Assembly: GCF_014696925.1 (NCBI RefSeq)
Contig: NZ_JACJQY010000023.1
Coordinates: forward strand, 1 to 64,000
DNA: 64,000 nucleotides
Reading direction: 5' to 3'
Origin: Phormidium tenue FACHB-1050
Lineage (GTDB): Bacteria > Cyanobacteriota > Cyanobacteriia > Pseudanabaenales > Pseudanabaenaceae
Part shown: positions 40,612-49,318 of the stretch, in pieces
Layout: the number at the start of each line of letters is the position of its first letter
How positions within the stretch are numbered: position 1 is the first letter of the stretch
Position numbers and translations under genes: made by a program
The notes under the pieces: model-generated
The model's database searches: none
The model's input: only the letters and a program-made list of their open reading frames with translations
What the model was told of the DNA's origin: nothing

Positions 40612-42963
40612 ATGCAAAAGCGATATCTATATATATTGACTATAGTCGCCACGATCTTCTCGTTTGGCATAGCACTTAAAGCGACAGAAGTATTTCAATC
40701 TCGGACAGTTAAAATACCTAGTCCATCGGAAATGTCAAAACTGGCTGACTCTTTCAGTCCTCAAGAAATATCTCAATTGGAAATTGATGATGTCCTGCGC
40801 GATCGCCTTCGCTTCGATCCCCAATGGCAAGAAATCGCTCAAGCAGTCCGCCAAGATATCATTGTTGCGAAATGGGGACGCGATCGTGTTGAGAATCCAG
40901 TCTGGAAAAAATATGGAGCCAAGGCTTATCCATTACTGAGTTATTATGCTCGCTCCCGTGATGAAACCAGACAAAAGTATGGTATTGAAGGTATTCGCAG
41001 TCTTGGTAAGCCCTATACAACTTTATGGCTAAGGGGACAGATTCAGCGACGGATGACTTATCCCAGTTTTTATGAAATTGCTTCCTATCTGTCAGAGGCT
41101 CAGAGCAAAGACTGGGAGAAAGAATTTGGCTTGGATGATCCTCAAGTGCGTAAAGAGTTAATCAGTCTTGCCAAAGCCAATCTTGAGCCGAGAAATTCAC
41201 CGCGATATTACGACCAGTTCAATCTAGATTTTTTAACTCGCTTACTGGGTTATGAAGCTGTACATGGCAAAAATTCCTATGACAAAGGCAAGAACTTTGT
41301 CGGTCTATCTGAATGGTTGTCCTACGAGCAATTACAAAAACCGACAGATATCCAAGTCAAAGAAGCGATCGCCCTCTATCAAAAATTGTCTAGTGATGCC
41401 CAAGAGCATATTTTAGTTGAGCGACTAGGTGCTATTAAAGCAGGACAAATTACACCCTTCGCTCGCTCTTTCTTTCTTGCTTTGGCTAACGATCGCTCGG
41501 CAAGCGATCGCATGTGGGCGATCGCTGAACTTGATCGACATGGAGATAGCCAAGGGACAGAACTCCTCAAGCATATTTTAAATAATGATCTATCCCAGCT
41601 TCATTCCCTCTCAAAGATAGTTAGTTACGAAAATTTTGGGCAAAAGGGGAATCTTGCCTATTATCTGCTGTTGGGAATGGTAGAGAAATATCCACAATCA
41701 AAATTTGCGATCGCCTGTCGTGAATATGGCGATTTGACAGGACGCTCATATTTCAATGCTGAGCCACGCGAACCAGCCATCCTTGCACGTAATGCTAAAC
41801 GCACTGAGAAAGAAAGACTCAATGCATGGAAAGAGTGGCTCCAGCAATATCCTAATCACTCTGGAGCCGATGATGCTAATTATTTTCTGGCGCTAAGTTT
41901 GCAAGATAACAATGATATTGTCGGAGCGATGCGCCTCTGGATCAAAATTATGGTGCAACCAATGGGCGATCGCGATGCTGTTTATCTTGCCTTTCCCCAT
42001 GTTCGGACTCTCCTTGATGTTGGATTGTCCATCGACCAGATGCAAACCCTCTTACAAGAGCCAGAAAATCAAGTTCTTGCACCACTCTTGCAATATGCGA
42101 TCGCAGTCCAATATGCGCGATCGCAGGATTACGCTAAAGCCCTAGAGATAGCATCAGATGTACAATTAGCATCTCTTCCTGACCAGATTCTCGAAGCTTA
42201 CTACTATCCGCAAGGACGTTGGTGGCAACAGGATAATCAAGTGGCAAGCTTTAAGAGAGAAGCTCAATCACTATTGGGTGAACAAAAACTACGTTGGCAA
42301 AAGCTTCACCAATGGCAAATCGAAAATACACCTGAATCACGGTATCAGATCGCCTCCGATTGGGCAGGTATGGGCGGATGGAAAAACGGTTATTTAGCAA
42401 TTTGGGATGGATTTCGCGCTTATTACTTGCCAACAGATTGGAATTGTCGCGAATGGTGGGTATGCGATCCATCTAAACGCAGTGAAGCTGATATTCTCGC
42501 TAAATATCAAGCTGGCAGTCAAAATGCGATCGCTATTTCGCTCTATCAAAAATTACTCGAAGATAATCAGCTTTCAACGGCTCTGCGAGAAAAGTCCCTG
42601 TACATGGTAGCAATGACACTTCTTTACCAGTGGGAAAACCACACTTTCTCAGAAACCCAACGTATCCATCCACCTGTAGGTGTGTCTGCGAGTAAGCCCT
42701 ATCAGCTAACAAGTAGAAATAGTTATTCTTATCAAGACTATGAACAGCGCGAAAAGAGTATGCGCGTTGACTATCAACGACGTATTGATAGCATCATCAC
42801 TGAATTACAGGTAAAGTTTCCTCAAAGCCAATATATTGATGATTTGCTGTTTTCTAGCTTCTTTCTCAGCGAGCAGTCCAATTATTTACAAAGACTGGTA
42901 GATCGATATCCCAACAGCGATCGGGCGACCGAAGCCAAATTTCTCCTAGACTTAAAAAAATAG
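40612..42963 (+). CDS. Large unknown protein with N-terminal membrane anchor and helical repeats
   Basis: 783 residues. An N-terminal hydrophobic segment (YLYILTIVATIFSFGIAL) looks like a signal anchor. The rest is helical, with TPR/HEAT-like pieces (WLQQYPNHSGADDANYFLALSLQDNNDIVGA resembles an outer-membrane-lipoprotein or Sel1-type TPR). It is probably periplasmic. The ATG at 40612 has TGGAG six bases upstream; the frame also opens at a TTG at 40600. No specific function recognised. Confidence 0.75.
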   Translation: MQKRYLYILTIVATIFSFGIALKATEVFQSRTVKIPSPSEMSKLADSFSPQEISQLEIDDVLRDRLRFDPQWQEIAQAVRQDIIVAKWGRDRVENPVWKKYGAKAYPLLSYYARSRDETRQKYGIEGIRSLGKPYTTLWLRGQIQRRMTYPSFYEIASYLSEAQSKDWEKEFGLDDPQVRKELISLAKANLEPRNSPRYYDQFNLDFLTRLLGYEAVHGKNSYDKGKNFVGLSEWLSYEQLQKPTDIQVKEAIALYQKLSSDAQEHILVERLGAIKAGQITPFARSFFLALANDRSASDRMWAIAELDRHGDSQGTELLKHILNNDLSQLHSLSKIVSYENFGQKGNLAYYLLLGMVEKYPQSKFAIACREYGDLTGRSYFNAEPREPAILARNAKRTEKERLNAWKEWLQQYPNHSGADDANYFLALSLQDNNDIVGAMRLWIKIMVQPMGDRDAVYLAFPHVRTLLDVGLSIDQMQTLLQEPENQVLAPLLQYAIAVQYARSQDYAKALEIASDVQLASLPDQILEAYYYPQGRWWQQDNQVASFKREAQSLLGEQKLRWQKLHQWQIENTPESRYQIASDWAGMGGWKNGYLAIWDGFRAYYLPTDWNCREWWVCDPSKRSEADILAKYQAGSQNAIAISLYQKLLEDNQLSTALREKSLYMVAMTLLYQWENHTFSETQRIHPPVGVSASKPYQLTSRNSYSYQDYEQREKSMRVDYQRRIDSIITELQVKFPQSQYIDDLLFSSFFLSEQSNYLQRLVDRYPNSDRATEAKFLLDLKK

Positions 42964-43041
42964 CAACGTTGTGCAATTTTCAAATTACCCTCGACAATTT
43001 AAAACCCACAAAACTTTATTTAAAGACAATTTGGGTTGAAT

Positions 43042-43100
43042 TCTCAGAATCAAAAAGCAAAAGCTTCACAGTGTGAAGCTTTTGCTTTTTGATTCTGAGA
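43042..43100. repeat. Hairpin, 29-bp perfect stem
   Basis: Arms 43042-43070 and 43072-43100 are exact complements around G43071, apex CTTCACAGTGTGAAG. It lies 80 bases after the preceding gene. The rest of the gap 43101-43403 is AT-rich, without a recognisable signal, and must hold the promoter of the next gene. Confidence 0.88.
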
Positions 43101-43403
43101 GAGTATTATTCACGCTAACTCCATCTCAGAGCTGGTTTTACATCATCCCGAACCAACTTTATTTAGCTTAACTTTAGATGCTTTCTCATGAATTGAGACC
43201 TATTCAATAAGGGAAAAGGGACAATGTATAACCCTCTTTCTTCTAAAAAAAATAGATAATGGTGAGAATTCTTTCTAAACTATTGCGAGTTCTCTCAAAA
43301 CATGATAGAACGAAATGATGAGTTTCTTCCATCATAAGCAAAAGTATGAGGAAACAAACTAATCAAATCAATCAATCATTACTATCTCTTTGGTTTCCCT
43401 AAT

Positions 43404-44555
43404 ATGACTATAGATCTACCTGTAACTTTGCAGCCAGACGGATTTGGCGCGTCTTTACAAGCTTTGCAAACCCATTTGCAAGGCTTCCTCTCTGAATATG
43501 AAGATAAAGTTGCCCAAGCCCGCGCCCAACTTGCTCATGTCGAAGCACTCCTAGGAAGCTTGCCTGCTGAAGCTCCTAAAGCTAAAGGTAAAAAGAAAGA
43601 AGTTGTAGCTGCTGCTCCTGTTGTAGCTGCTCCTGTTGTAGCTGAAGTTCCACCCGCCCCCACTAAAGGTCGCAAGCCCAAAGCCGTCGTTGAACCTGAA
43701 GCAGCCCCTGCCGCTACACCTGCTGCTAAAGGAAGAGGAAGAGGACATCGTCGTGGTTCTTTGACAACTCGTCCTGCTTACGAAGGGCTGACCCTTACAG
43801 AAGCGATCGAAAAGATTTTGAATGAACGCCAAGGACAAGCTGTAAATGCTGATGATGTAGTCAATATTCTTTATGGTGATTTGACAGAGACCGTATTCCG
43901 AGTTGCTAAGGAGCGTGTAACCAAGAATCTATCCAAGGGCAAAGGCGAAAATAGATGGAAGCGTGTTCCTAACCAACTTGGTTACTACACGCTATCTCTA
44001 GAAACCTTGAAAACAGTTCCTACCTCAACTATCAAGAGAGGCAGGGCTGCATCTGTAAAAGCTGAAGCTCCTGCTCCTAAGGCAACTAAAGCTCCTAAGG
44101 CAACTAAAGCTCCTAAAGCTGCTGCTAAAGTTGCTCCTGCTCCTAAGACAACCAAGGCAACTAAAGCGCCTAAGGCTCCTAAAGCTGCTCCTAAAGCTGC
44201 TCCTAAAGCTGCAAAGGCTGCTCCTAAGGTCTCCAAAAAAGCTGAAGCAGAGGCAGCAAAAGCTTCACAGCCGAAGAAGTCTGGTCGCATGAGTTCTCTG
44301 GTAATGCGTCCTCTCTATCAGGGTAATACTTTAACTGATGCGATCGAGAAGGTTTTGCAAGAGCGCAAAGGTGAGTTTGTCAATGCAGATAGCGTTGTCA
44401 AAGCTCTGTATGGTGATCTCTCGGTAGAAAATTTCCGTCAAGCGAAGGATCGCGTTACCAAGAACTTGTCTAAGGGCAAGCTTGATGGTAAGTGGGAGAG
44501 AGTTCCTAACCAGTTGGGTTATTACACCTTGTCAATGTCTGCTGTCAAAGCATAG
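43404..44555 (+). CDS. Histone-H1-like protein with two winged-helix-like repeats
   Basis: 383 residues. An N-terminal coiled coil (about 15-52) and an Ala/Pro/Lys linker lead to a domain at 117-200. A very basic AKAPKA-type linker (220-290) like histone H1 tails precedes a second copy of the domain at 294-378. The copies share (T/V)xRPxYxGxTLTxAIEK(I/V)L, VNAD, LYGDL, RVTKNLSKGK and RVPNQLGYYTLS. The fold resembles HARE-HTH winged helices. A nucleoid-associated DNA-binding role is inferred. Confidence 0.7.
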   Translation: MTIDLPVTLQPDGFGASLQALQTHLQGFLSEYEDKVAQARAQLAHVEALLGSLPAEAPKAKGKKKEVVAAAPVVAAPVVAEVPPAPTKGRKPKAVVEPEAAPAATPAAKGRGRGHRRGSLTTRPAYEGLTLTEAIEKILNERQGQAVNADDVVNILYGDLTETVFRVAKERVTKNLSKGKGENRWKRVPNQLGYYTLSLETLKTVPTSTIKRGRAASVKAEAPAPKATKAPKATKAPKAAAKVAPAPKTTKATKAPKAPKAAPKAAPKAAKAAPKVSKKAEAEAAKASQPKKSGRMSSLVMRPLYQGNTLTDAIEKVLQERKGEFVNADSVVKALYGDLSVENFRQAKDRVTKNLSKGKLDGKWERVPNQLGYYTLSMSAVKA

Positions 44556-44576
44556 GTTCTGGGCTAGGTAGCCTGT

Positions 44577-44617
44577 CAAAAAAATAAAGACTCGCAAAGC
44601 GAGTCTTTATTTTTTTG
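44577..44617. terminator. Intrinsic terminator after the H1-like gene
   Basis: A 19-bp stem with apex CTCGC-AAA-GCGAG and an outer A-run/T-run of seven, 21 bases after the stop. Confidence 0.88.
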
Positions 44618-44655
44618 CTTGTGTTAGGTGTAATCATGCTTTAGAATATCCAACG

Positions 44656-44740
44656 GGAGAGATGGCAGAGTGGTCGAATGCGTTCGACTTGAAATCGAAT
44701 GTTGTGAAAGCAACCGAGGGTTCGAATCCCTCTCTCTCCG
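44656..44740 (+). tRNA. tRNA-Ser (UGA)
   Basis: 85 bases. Acceptor stem GGAGAGA pairs with TCTCTCC, discriminator G, no encoded CCA. The anticodon arm TTCGA-CTTGAAA-TCGAA gives anticodon TGA. A long variable arm (TTGTGAAAGCAA) is typical of tRNA-Ser. T-arm GAGGGTTCGAATCCCTC. A strong terminator follows. Confidence 0.97.
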
Positions 44741-44747
44741 TAACTAT

Positions 44748-44786
44748 AAAAAGAAGGGCTACCCCATCGGGTAGCCCTTCTTTTTT
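44748..44786. terminator. Intrinsic terminator after tRNA-Ser
   Basis: A 17-bp stem AAAAAGAAGGGCTACCC with loop CATC, followed by a T-run, eight bases after the tRNA. Confidence 0.9.
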
Positions 44787-44796
44787 GTTATATGGG

Positions 44797-44866
44797 GATT
44801 AAAACCCAAACCTAGTAAAGATTTTAAAAACGCAAAATGGCGTAGCCATTTTATGTTTTGGTATTA
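44797..44866. repeat. Tripartite palindromic repeat, partial (copy 3)
   Basis: Contains the AAACCC-type and GGC-GTA-GCC hairpins and the TTGGTAT end, but lacks the first hairpin. The stem carries one unpaired change (GCAAAATGGC against GCCATTTTAT). It ends just before the DedA stop. Confidence 0.7.
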
Positions 44867-45613
44867 ATAATCCTTTTCGATCTTCACCATCACTTTATCT
44901 TCTGCGATTGGAAATATTACAGATGGCTCATGTGCAGACTGTAACTTCGACTGGCTAGGGTTAGAAGAATGAGGCTTTTTAGCATTGCGCCAAGTGATAA
45001 ATCTTTCTTTGAGCCAACGGAATGCTGGTGGGGTGGCAAACCATAACACTACACCACTTAAAATGATGGAACTAATCCTCACAACTCCAGAGACTAAGGT
45101 CTCTAAAGGAATCAAAGTACCAGCATAGTAGGCAACGCCTGTGGTCACTGCTCCCCAAACTAATGCACCTGTGGCATTAAAAAAGAGAAATCGGGGATAA
45201 GACATTCCTGATAAGCCCGCCATTGGCCCTGCAAAAATTCGCAAGATGGCAATGAATCGTCCAAAAAAGACGGCGCGATCGGCACTACCGCGAAATTTTT
45301 CACGGGCGATCGCAATTTCATCACTGGGCATCCGAAATACTTTACCAATTTTCTCTAATGCTGGTAAGCCACCCCAACGACCTAACCAATATCCCGCACT
45401 GTCCCCTAAAATCGCTCCTGCAACTGTACAGAGCAGAACTAATGGATAACGCAACTCACCATTGCCAGCTAAAAATCCACCAACTAGGGTGATCGTTTCG
45501 CCTGGCAAGGGGATACCTGCATTCTCAAGCATGATGCCAAAGAAGACAATCCAGTATCCATACTGCTGCGTCCATTCTTGAATAATTTCTAGCGAAAAAA
45601 ACTCAAAATGCAT
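44864..45613 (-). CDS. DedA-family membrane protein
   Basis: 249 residues, with about five to six hydrophobic segments. The VTT-domain motif GIMLENAGIPLPGETITLVGG and the conserved GDSAGYWLGRWGG and FFGRF(I)AILR are present. DedA proteins are linked to lipid scrambling and membrane homeostasis. The C-terminus is a longer polar tail. Confidence 0.93.
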   Translation of the reverse strand: MHFEFFSLEIIQEWTQQYGYWIVFFGIMLENAGIPLPGETITLVGGFLAGNGELRYPLVLLCTVAGAILGDSAGYWLGRWGGLPALEKIGKVFRMPSDEIAIAREKFRGSADRAVFFGRFIAILRIFAGPMAGLSGMSYPRFLFFNATGALVWGAVTTGVAYYAGTLIPLETLVSGVVRISSIILSGVVLWFATPPAFRWLKERFITWRNAKKPHSSNPSQSKLQSAHEPSVIFPIAEDKVMVKIEKDY

Positions 45614-45750
45614 GAGTTATAACTCAAAGTTTGATGGGTTAAATTGTTTGTGAAAAATTGTTACTTTTTGTATCATTATAGGCGGTTATTGCGCTCGCAT
45701 ACCAGTTGTTGAACATTTGTATCGCGCACCTATACAAACAATGCAGTCTG

Positions 45751-45852
45751 ATGCCAAAACACAAAATGGCGTAGCTATTTTGTGTTTTAAAACCCTTGCT
45801 GGGGTTAGTTTTTAATTCACAAAAGTATGACGATGCTTGTGTGAATTGGTCT
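45751..45852. repeat. Tripartite palindromic repeat, inverted (copy 4)
   Basis: Reverse complement of the copy at 36589: the GGC-GTA-GC(T/C) hairpin first, then the AAACCC/GGGTT hairpin, then TTAATTCACAAAAGTATG with its near complement GTGTGAATT. Ends ATGCCAA and TTGGTC. It fills most of the gap between DedA and the ferredoxin. Confidence 0.8.
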
Positions 45853-45889
45853 TAAGCAGTAAAGAGGCAAGAGTTGTCCGATCGCTTTG

Positions 45890-46294
45890 CTATAGGTTAA
45901 TAGATATAGCGTTGACTGGACAAGCAGTAATACATTGCTCACATACCACACAGCGCGATCGCAGAAAGTTGAGTTGAAAGGTTTTTGGATCAAGAGTCAG
46001 GGCTTCAGTGGGGCAAACACCTGTACACAAGCCACAATCAACACAGGTCGTATCGTCAATTACAATTTCGCGACCATGTAATGAAACCTCGATATCTTGC
46101 GATCGCATCCAGTCCATCGCCTCTTCGAGTTGGTCAATATCGCCTGATAACTCTAGTACCATCTTGCCCATTTTGTTGGGGGCGACTTGGGCGCGGATGA
46201 TATTAGCAGCAATATTAAAATCTTTGGCAAGCCGATAGGTGATCGGAATGCTGATTGCTCGCTTGGGAAAGGTAAGATTAACTCTTTTTTTCAT
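45890..46294 (-). CDS. NIL-domain ferredoxin (2 x 4Fe-4S)
   Basis: 134 residues. The N-terminal NIL domain (about 1-75), as in methionine ABC transporters, is joined to a bacterial-type ferredoxin with CVDCGLCTGVCP and CVVCEQCITACP, each binding a 4Fe-4S cluster. Widely conserved in cyanobacteria as a small electron carrier of unclear partner. Confidence 0.93.
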   Translation of the reverse strand: MKKRVNLTFPKRAISIPITYRLAKDFNIAANIIRAQVAPNKMGKMVLELSGDIDQLEEAMDWMRSQDIEVSLHGREIVIDDTTCVDCGLCTGVCPTEALTLDPKTFQLNFLRSRCVVCEQCITACPVNAISINL

Positions 46295-46342
46295 AATTGG
46301 TGTTTTTGGAAGATTCCCGCCCTAATAAACCAGCAATACATC

Positions 46343-46375
46343 ACTTTGGATTTTGCCGTAGGCAAAATCCAAAGT
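46343..46375. repeat. Hairpin, 15-bp perfect stem, apex GCC-GTA-GGC
   Basis: Arms 46343-46357 and 46361-46375 around GTA. It is one of three palindromes in the 542-base gap between the divergent ferredoxin and amidase genes. Confidence 0.88.
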
Positions 46376-46521
46376 CAAAAACCTTACTGAGATTGATTTT
46401 TGCTTTACGGATGCGTAATGAACTCATCCATAGAGTGTTGTATTAATTATGAAACCAATTTTGATGTTTTTACCATCGAATCTTAATCCTGTAGCTATTG
46501 CTAATCATGTTAGGAAAAAAA

Positions 46522-46573
46522 CAAGCCCAAAAGTTAGTGGCGGCGCTTTCGCCGCCACTAACTTTTGGGCTTG
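46522..46573. repeat. Hairpin, 24-bp perfect stem, apex GCGGCG-CTTT-CGCCGC
   Basis: Arms 46522-46545 and 46550-46573. The inner arm GTGGCGGCG is shared with the GCGAAGC-class copies at 18998, 23661 and 27300, but the apex has become CTTT. Outer arm CAAGCCCAAAAGTTA is unique. Confidence 0.9.
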
Positions 46574-46618
46574 GGGTTTGATTTACTTGGCGATAAAGCC
46601 ACCATTCAGTTTTTAACA

Positions 46619-46744
46619 GCAATTCTCATTATAAAAATCGTTTTTTTGAAAGCCTGCCAACGGCGGGCTTTCAAAAAACGATTTGGGTGTTTCCAGTGCC
46701 TTCGGCGCTGGAAACACCCAAATCGTTTTCATAATGAGAATTGC
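46619..46744. repeat. Three-arm composite palindrome (copy 2)
   Basis: Outer arms GCAATTCTCATTAT and ATAATGAGAATTGC pair perfectly. Inner hairpins match copy 1 at 18830 in layout. The triplicated word is AAATCGTTT here instead of AAATCGGTTT, changed in all three places. Inner apices are GCCTGCCAACGGCGGGC and GTGCC-TTCG-GCGC. Confidence 0.88.
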
Positions 46745-46836
46745 GGTGTTTTTAATAATAAAAAGTCAAACAGGACAAAAGCTGATAGACTTACGAAGAC
46801 TTTTTTGCTTGCTGAAATGGACTGGCAGATAGGAAT

Positions 46837-48225
46837 ATGGGCAAAATATTTATTTCCGCAGGTCACGGTAGTTTTGAAGGCTCATTTCGCGATCTAAGCG
46901 AGATGACAGGTGGAACGACGGAAACTTCTGAATTAGTCGCTACAAGGGACTTGGTAATTGCCGAGCTGAGATCGCGTGGGATTATGATCTCCATACCTAG
47001 CGACGACTTGAATTTAGCTGAGGCGATCGCATGGATTAATACAAGGTCAGATCAGCAGGATGTGGCTTTATCGTTGCAACTAAATATTGCCAATGCTCCT
47101 GAATTACGTGGCACAACCGCCTATTACATTACTAATAATGCTCTGCGTAAAAGACAAGCAGAAATACTCACCAATGCCTTAACTAAGCGTGTACCTGAAA
47201 TCACCAATCGTGGCGCAAAAGCCGATACGATCGCTAGTATTGGCAGTTTAAGTTTTTGCCGCCAAATTTCAGTTCCTTCTATTTTGCTGGAATTAGTTTT
47301 TTCTAATAGTTCGCAAGATCGGCTGCTGATGCAAACAAGAAGGCGTGACTATGCGATCGGTATTGCCGATGGTTTGCAAGCTTGGATTAACGAAACAGCC
47401 ACCACAATTCCTGTATATACTCCAGCCAATCGCCCAACTAATCCAAAGCCAATAACTTATCCAGAGATTAATATCAATCTTAATGGGCAGAGTTATGCCG
47501 AGAAAGGGATTATTGTATCAGGAAATGTATTTGTACCAGCAGATTTAGTTGATCGCCTTGGCTTCGATCTTAATCAGATTCCTCTAAATTGTCGGTTGCG
47601 CTATCAGAGCATTGTCTATGTACAGGCGATCGCCTTACGCGAGTTGAATACTTCTGTCTCTTGGGATAGCACAACTCGCACACTTCATTTGAAAACAATT
47701 TTCAAAGTTTTTACGGGTCAAATTGATCAGATCATGGGTGTGGGTAATGCTTCGGAAGTGCAGTTACTGATGTTTCTGAAAAATAATTATGAAGCGGCTC
47801 TGACTAACTATGGAGATCTTCCACATTTATATCGTGAAGAAGCAGAGATTGAAGGGGTCAATCACGATATTGCTTTTTGTCAAATGTGTATTGAAACCAA
47901 TTTTTTAAGATTCGGGAAAGGTATAGAGCCTGAGCAAAATAATTTTGCTAGTTTAGGAGCCGTAGCAAGTTCGACTGCAAAGACAACGGGTGCAAGTTTT
48001 GCCGATCAGCGTACAGGTGTAAGAGCGCATATCCAACATCTCAAAGCTTATGCCAGCAATGCTCCACTATTTCAAACTGTAGTTGCACCCAGATTCCATT
48101 TAGTTGCGCGAGGTGTTGCCCCAGTCTTAAGTCAACTCACTGGACGTTGGGCGATCGATCCTCTCTACGATCGCAAAATCCTCGCTCTCATCCGCCGCCT
48201 CTACGAATCCGCAGGCATTTTTTAA
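46837..48225 (+). CDS. N-acetylmuramoyl-L-alanine amidase / glucosaminidase-type cell-wall hydrolase
   Basis: 462 residues. The N-terminal Amidase_3 domain (about 1-185) starts IFISAGHG, with a late Glu in ILLELVF. A middle segment resembles copper-amine-oxidase-N/stalk domains (residues 200-285; VFVPADLVDRLGFD). The C-terminal domain (about 300-460) resembles endo-beta-N-acetylglucosaminidase (FCQMCIETNFLRFGKG..NNFASLGA..GVRAHIQHLKAYAS). It would cut both peptide and glycan bonds of peptidoglycan. No signal peptide is visible, which is odd for a wall enzyme. Confidence 0.85.
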   Translation: MGKIFISAGHGSFEGSFRDLSEMTGGTTETSELVATRDLVIAELRSRGIMISIPSDDLNLAEAIAWINTRSDQQDVALSLQLNIANAPELRGTTAYYITNNALRKRQAEILTNALTKRVPEITNRGAKADTIASIGSLSFCRQISVPSILLELVFSNSSQDRLLMQTRRRDYAIGIADGLQAWINETATTIPVYTPANRPTNPKPITYPEININLNGQSYAEKGIIVSGNVFVPADLVDRLGFDLNQIPLNCRLRYQSIVYVQAIALRELNTSVSWDSTTRTLHLKTIFKVFTGQIDQIMGVGNASEVQLLMFLKNNYEAALTNYGDLPHLYREEAEIEGVNHDIAFCQMCIETNFLRFGKGIEPEQNNFASLGAVASSTAKTTGASFADQRTGVRAHIQHLKAYASNAPLFQTVVAPRFHLVARGVAPVLSQLTGRWAIDPLYDRKILALIRRLYESAGIF

Positions 48226-48268
48226 AAATTGCCATAAGCTAAGATTAGTCTAGGCTCATAGGTTTTAT

Positions 48269-48916
48269 ATGACAGTTCAATTAGCTTTACGTCAGTTAGA
48301 GATTCCCGAAGGGCAAAGATTGCGCTTGCATGATCTTAGTTGGCAAGAATTTGAAGCGATTTTGGGCGAGATGGGTGAACATCGTGCTTCTCGGATCGCT
48401 TATTTTGATGGGATATTAGAGGTGCGAATGCCTTTGCCAGAACATGAAGTTGACAAGGAATTGATTGGGGATATTGTCAAACTAATTTTAGATACTTTTG
48501 GGATGGAGTTTGAATGCTTTGGCTCAACGACATTTAAACGTCAGGAGATGAAAAGCGGTATTGAACCAGATACTTGTTTTTATATTGATAATCATCACAG
48601 GATGGTTGGTAAACGGAGGCTCAATCTCGCTATCGATCCACCACCTGATTTATCTATAGAGATAGATGTCACTTCATTTACTCAACTAAAAGCTTATGAA
48701 GCTTTACAGGTTCGTGAGTTATGGTGCTACAGCGATCGCCAATTATCAATTTACATTTTGCAAGGCGATCGCTATATTCAGACAGAAATTAGCCCTACCT
48801 TTCCAAGTCTAAAAATTACCGAAGCAATACCCAAATTTGTCGCGATCGCTATCAATCAAGGTAGAAGCGCCGCAATGAAAGCTTGTCGTCAATGGTTAAT
48901 CCAAGAGACTATTTGA
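48269..48916 (+). CDS. Uma2-family PD-(D/E)XK protein
   Basis: 215 residues: the ILEVRMPLPEHE segment, GIEPDTCFYI, PPDLSIEIDVTS and ELWCYSDRQLSIY follow the Uma2 pattern, with the catalytic Asp, Glu and related residues kept. Uma2 proteins are hugely expanded in cyanobacteria. A nuclease fold is predicted but the role is unknown. It begins 43 bases after the amidase. Confidence 0.88.
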   Translation: MTVQLALRQLEIPEGQRLRLHDLSWQEFEAILGEMGEHRASRIAYFDGILEVRMPLPEHEVDKELIGDIVKLILDTFGMEFECFGSTTFKRQEMKSGIEPDTCFYIDNHHRMVGKRRLNLAIDPPPDLSIEIDVTSFTQLKAYEALQVRELWCYSDRQLSIYILQGDRYIQTEISPTFPSLKITEAIPKFVAIAINQGRSAAMKACRQWLIQETI

Positions 48917-48933
48917 ATGCAGGAAAAACATGT

Positions 48934-49308
48934 TTAATCTAGCAACCATGCAAACAAGTCTTTCACCGTAAGTTGTAAACTATTCGCAAAATCGGGGACA
49001 GGAAGAACTGCATCTGGGTCATCAAATACTGCGATTTCCTGTTTTTGTTGATAGACAAATACAGTTTTTTCCTCTGGATCAATTAGCCAACCCATTTGGG
49101 TGACCTGTTTTAGGCAATGCAGAATATTTTTGGTTATTTTAGTTTGGCTTTGATCGGGTGAGAGAATTTCGATTGTCCAATCTGGCGCGATCGCACAGGT
49201 ATTCGCAATTTCACCATTAGCCTCACGGGGAATTCTCTCCCACTGAAACACCGTAATGTCAGGCACTGTCGAACGTCCGCCAGTTACAAGAGAGATTGTG
49301 CTACGCAC
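48934..49308 (-). pseudogene. Uma2-family protein, 5'-truncated
   Basis: 124 residues covering only the C-terminal two thirds of a Uma2 protein (VPDITVFQW, APDWTIEILSPDQS, MGWLIDPEEKTVFVY). About 60-70 N-terminal residues are missing. The frame opens at a GTG inside the hairpin at 49288, right beside the sdhB stop. It retains part of the active site but is probably a remnant. Confidence 0.65.
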
Positions 49309-49318
49309 AATCTCTCTT
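49288..49318. terminator. Hairpin after sdhB, apex TGC-TAC-GCA
   Basis: Fourteen-base perfect arms around TAC, overlapping the sdhB stop and the apparent start of the truncated Uma2 gene. Confidence 0.7.

Noticed and set aside
43985-44290. Minus-strand 101-codon open frame in the H1-like gene
   Set aside because: Product is a low-complexity Ala/Leu/Gly string arising from the complementary strand of the Ala/Pro/Lys linker.
46565-46897. A 110-codon open frame before the amidase gene
   Set aside because: Most of it lies across the three-arm palindrome, and the translated product mirrors the inverted repeats; not a real gene.
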